A stretch of DNA of 30,600 nucleotides, from the NCBI GenBank assembly GCA_900546395.1, contig URDD01000028.1, positions 1 through 30,600 of the forward strand, in the 5' to 3' direction. Below are positions 30,340 to 30,600 of the stretch, in pieces. Under the pieces are notes generated by a model that was not told the origin of the DNA, ran no database searches, and saw only the letters and a list, made by a program, of their open reading frames with translations. Source of the stretch: an uncultured Bacteroidales bacterium (GTDB lineage: Bacteria; Bacteroidota; Bacteroidia; Bacteroidales; UBA932). Position 1 is the stretch's first letter; each line of letters begins with the position of its first letter. The position numbers and the translations under genes were made by a program.

Positions 30340-30600
30340 ATGATAAAGCGCGTATTACTTTTTCTTTCCGCTCTGGCACTGTTCTCGTGCAGCGAAATCG
30401 GCTCTTTGTATGAAAAGAATATTCCGGACGTGCCTGACGACTACGGCAGTATCCGGATTCCTGTTGACAATCTTCTTCTCTTTGCAGACCTTGACGGCAG
30501 GCATTCGGCCAAGACCAGAAGTTCGGGAGAAAACTGCGAGACAGTAAGTCTCGAATCCCTCCTGGACAGAAATGCCGCGACTCAGATTACCTTTAAATCC
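30340..30600 (+). CDS. Lipoprotein of unknown function, N-terminal fragment
   Basis: Open from ATG 30340 to the window edge (87 codons, 3' end missing). Signal peptide MIKRVLLFLSALALFSC with lipobox L-F-S-C17. The mature part starts SEIGSLYEKNIPDVPDDYGS, then RIPVDNLLLFADLDGRHSAK. No domain recognised. It has its own promoter in repeat copy 2. An exported, probably outer-membrane or surface protein; the rest of the gene is needed to say more. Confidence 0.8.
   Translation, partial: MIKRVLLFLSALALFSCSEIGSLYEKNIPDVPDDYGSIRIPVDNLLLFADLDGRHSAKTRSSGENCETVSLESLLDRNAATQITFKS

Overview
The window is a chromosomal segment from a member of the Bacteroidota, most likely order Bacteroidales. The reasons are a SusC/SusD pair with a BACON-domain lipoprotein, a DUF4837-type lipoprotein next to dxr-rseP, PepSY-like and outer-membrane beta-barrel families typical of the phylum, and repeated matches to the Bacteroidetes promoter pattern TTTG-N19/20-TAnnTTTG instead of sigma70 -35/-10 boxes. 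Genus cannot be fixed from the sequence alone. There is no transposase, integrase, phage module or CRISPR array.

Layout. (1) 1-3865: the 3' end of a glycan-uptake locus: the C-terminus of a SusC-like TonB-dependent porin, a complete SusD-like lipoprotein, and a third lipoprotein with BACON, fibronectin-III-like and jelly-roll-like regions. (2) 3908-6919: rpsO and pnp, each closed by a strong terminator. (3) 6927-11820: an outer-membrane beta-barrel gene with an unusual tandem 18-nt repeat just upstream of its promoter, convergent with a lone FtsX/MacB-type permease. (4) 11862-16071, minus strand: a thioredoxin-like lipoprotein, then a housekeeping operon ruvX-def-phosphohexomutase-M23/LysM peptidase. 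(5) 16100-20565, plus strand: membrane-anchored M23 peptidase, dxr, rseP, then a DUF4837 lipoprotein with its own promoter. (6) 20573-21209: tRNA-Glu plus rpsT from one promoter, then tRNA-Pro. (7) 21210-21550: gene-free stretch with three units of an exactly 50-bp-period repeat. (8) 21551-25305, minus strand: a tight cluster of response regulator, histidine kinase, PepSY-like periplasmic protein and rmuC. (9) 25382-29410, plus strand: polA (with an apparently dead proofreading domain), an overlapping ECF-like sigma factor, and rsmG. (10) 29363-30600: a rearranged accessory patch. A 151-bp segment (end of rsmG, terminator hairpin, promoter) occurs twice, bracketing a 5'-truncated gene remnant, a small secreted orphan protein and the beginning of a second broken copy of that orphan; a new lipoprotein gene then runs off the window.

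Most genes are ordinary envelope, translation and DNA-maintenance functions. The less expected material is the duplicated terminator/promoter cassette, whose only two differences form one compensatory base pair of the stem; the 50-bp array at 21303-21452; the direct-repeat operator candidate at 6927-6962; and the degenerate exonuclease domain of PolA.
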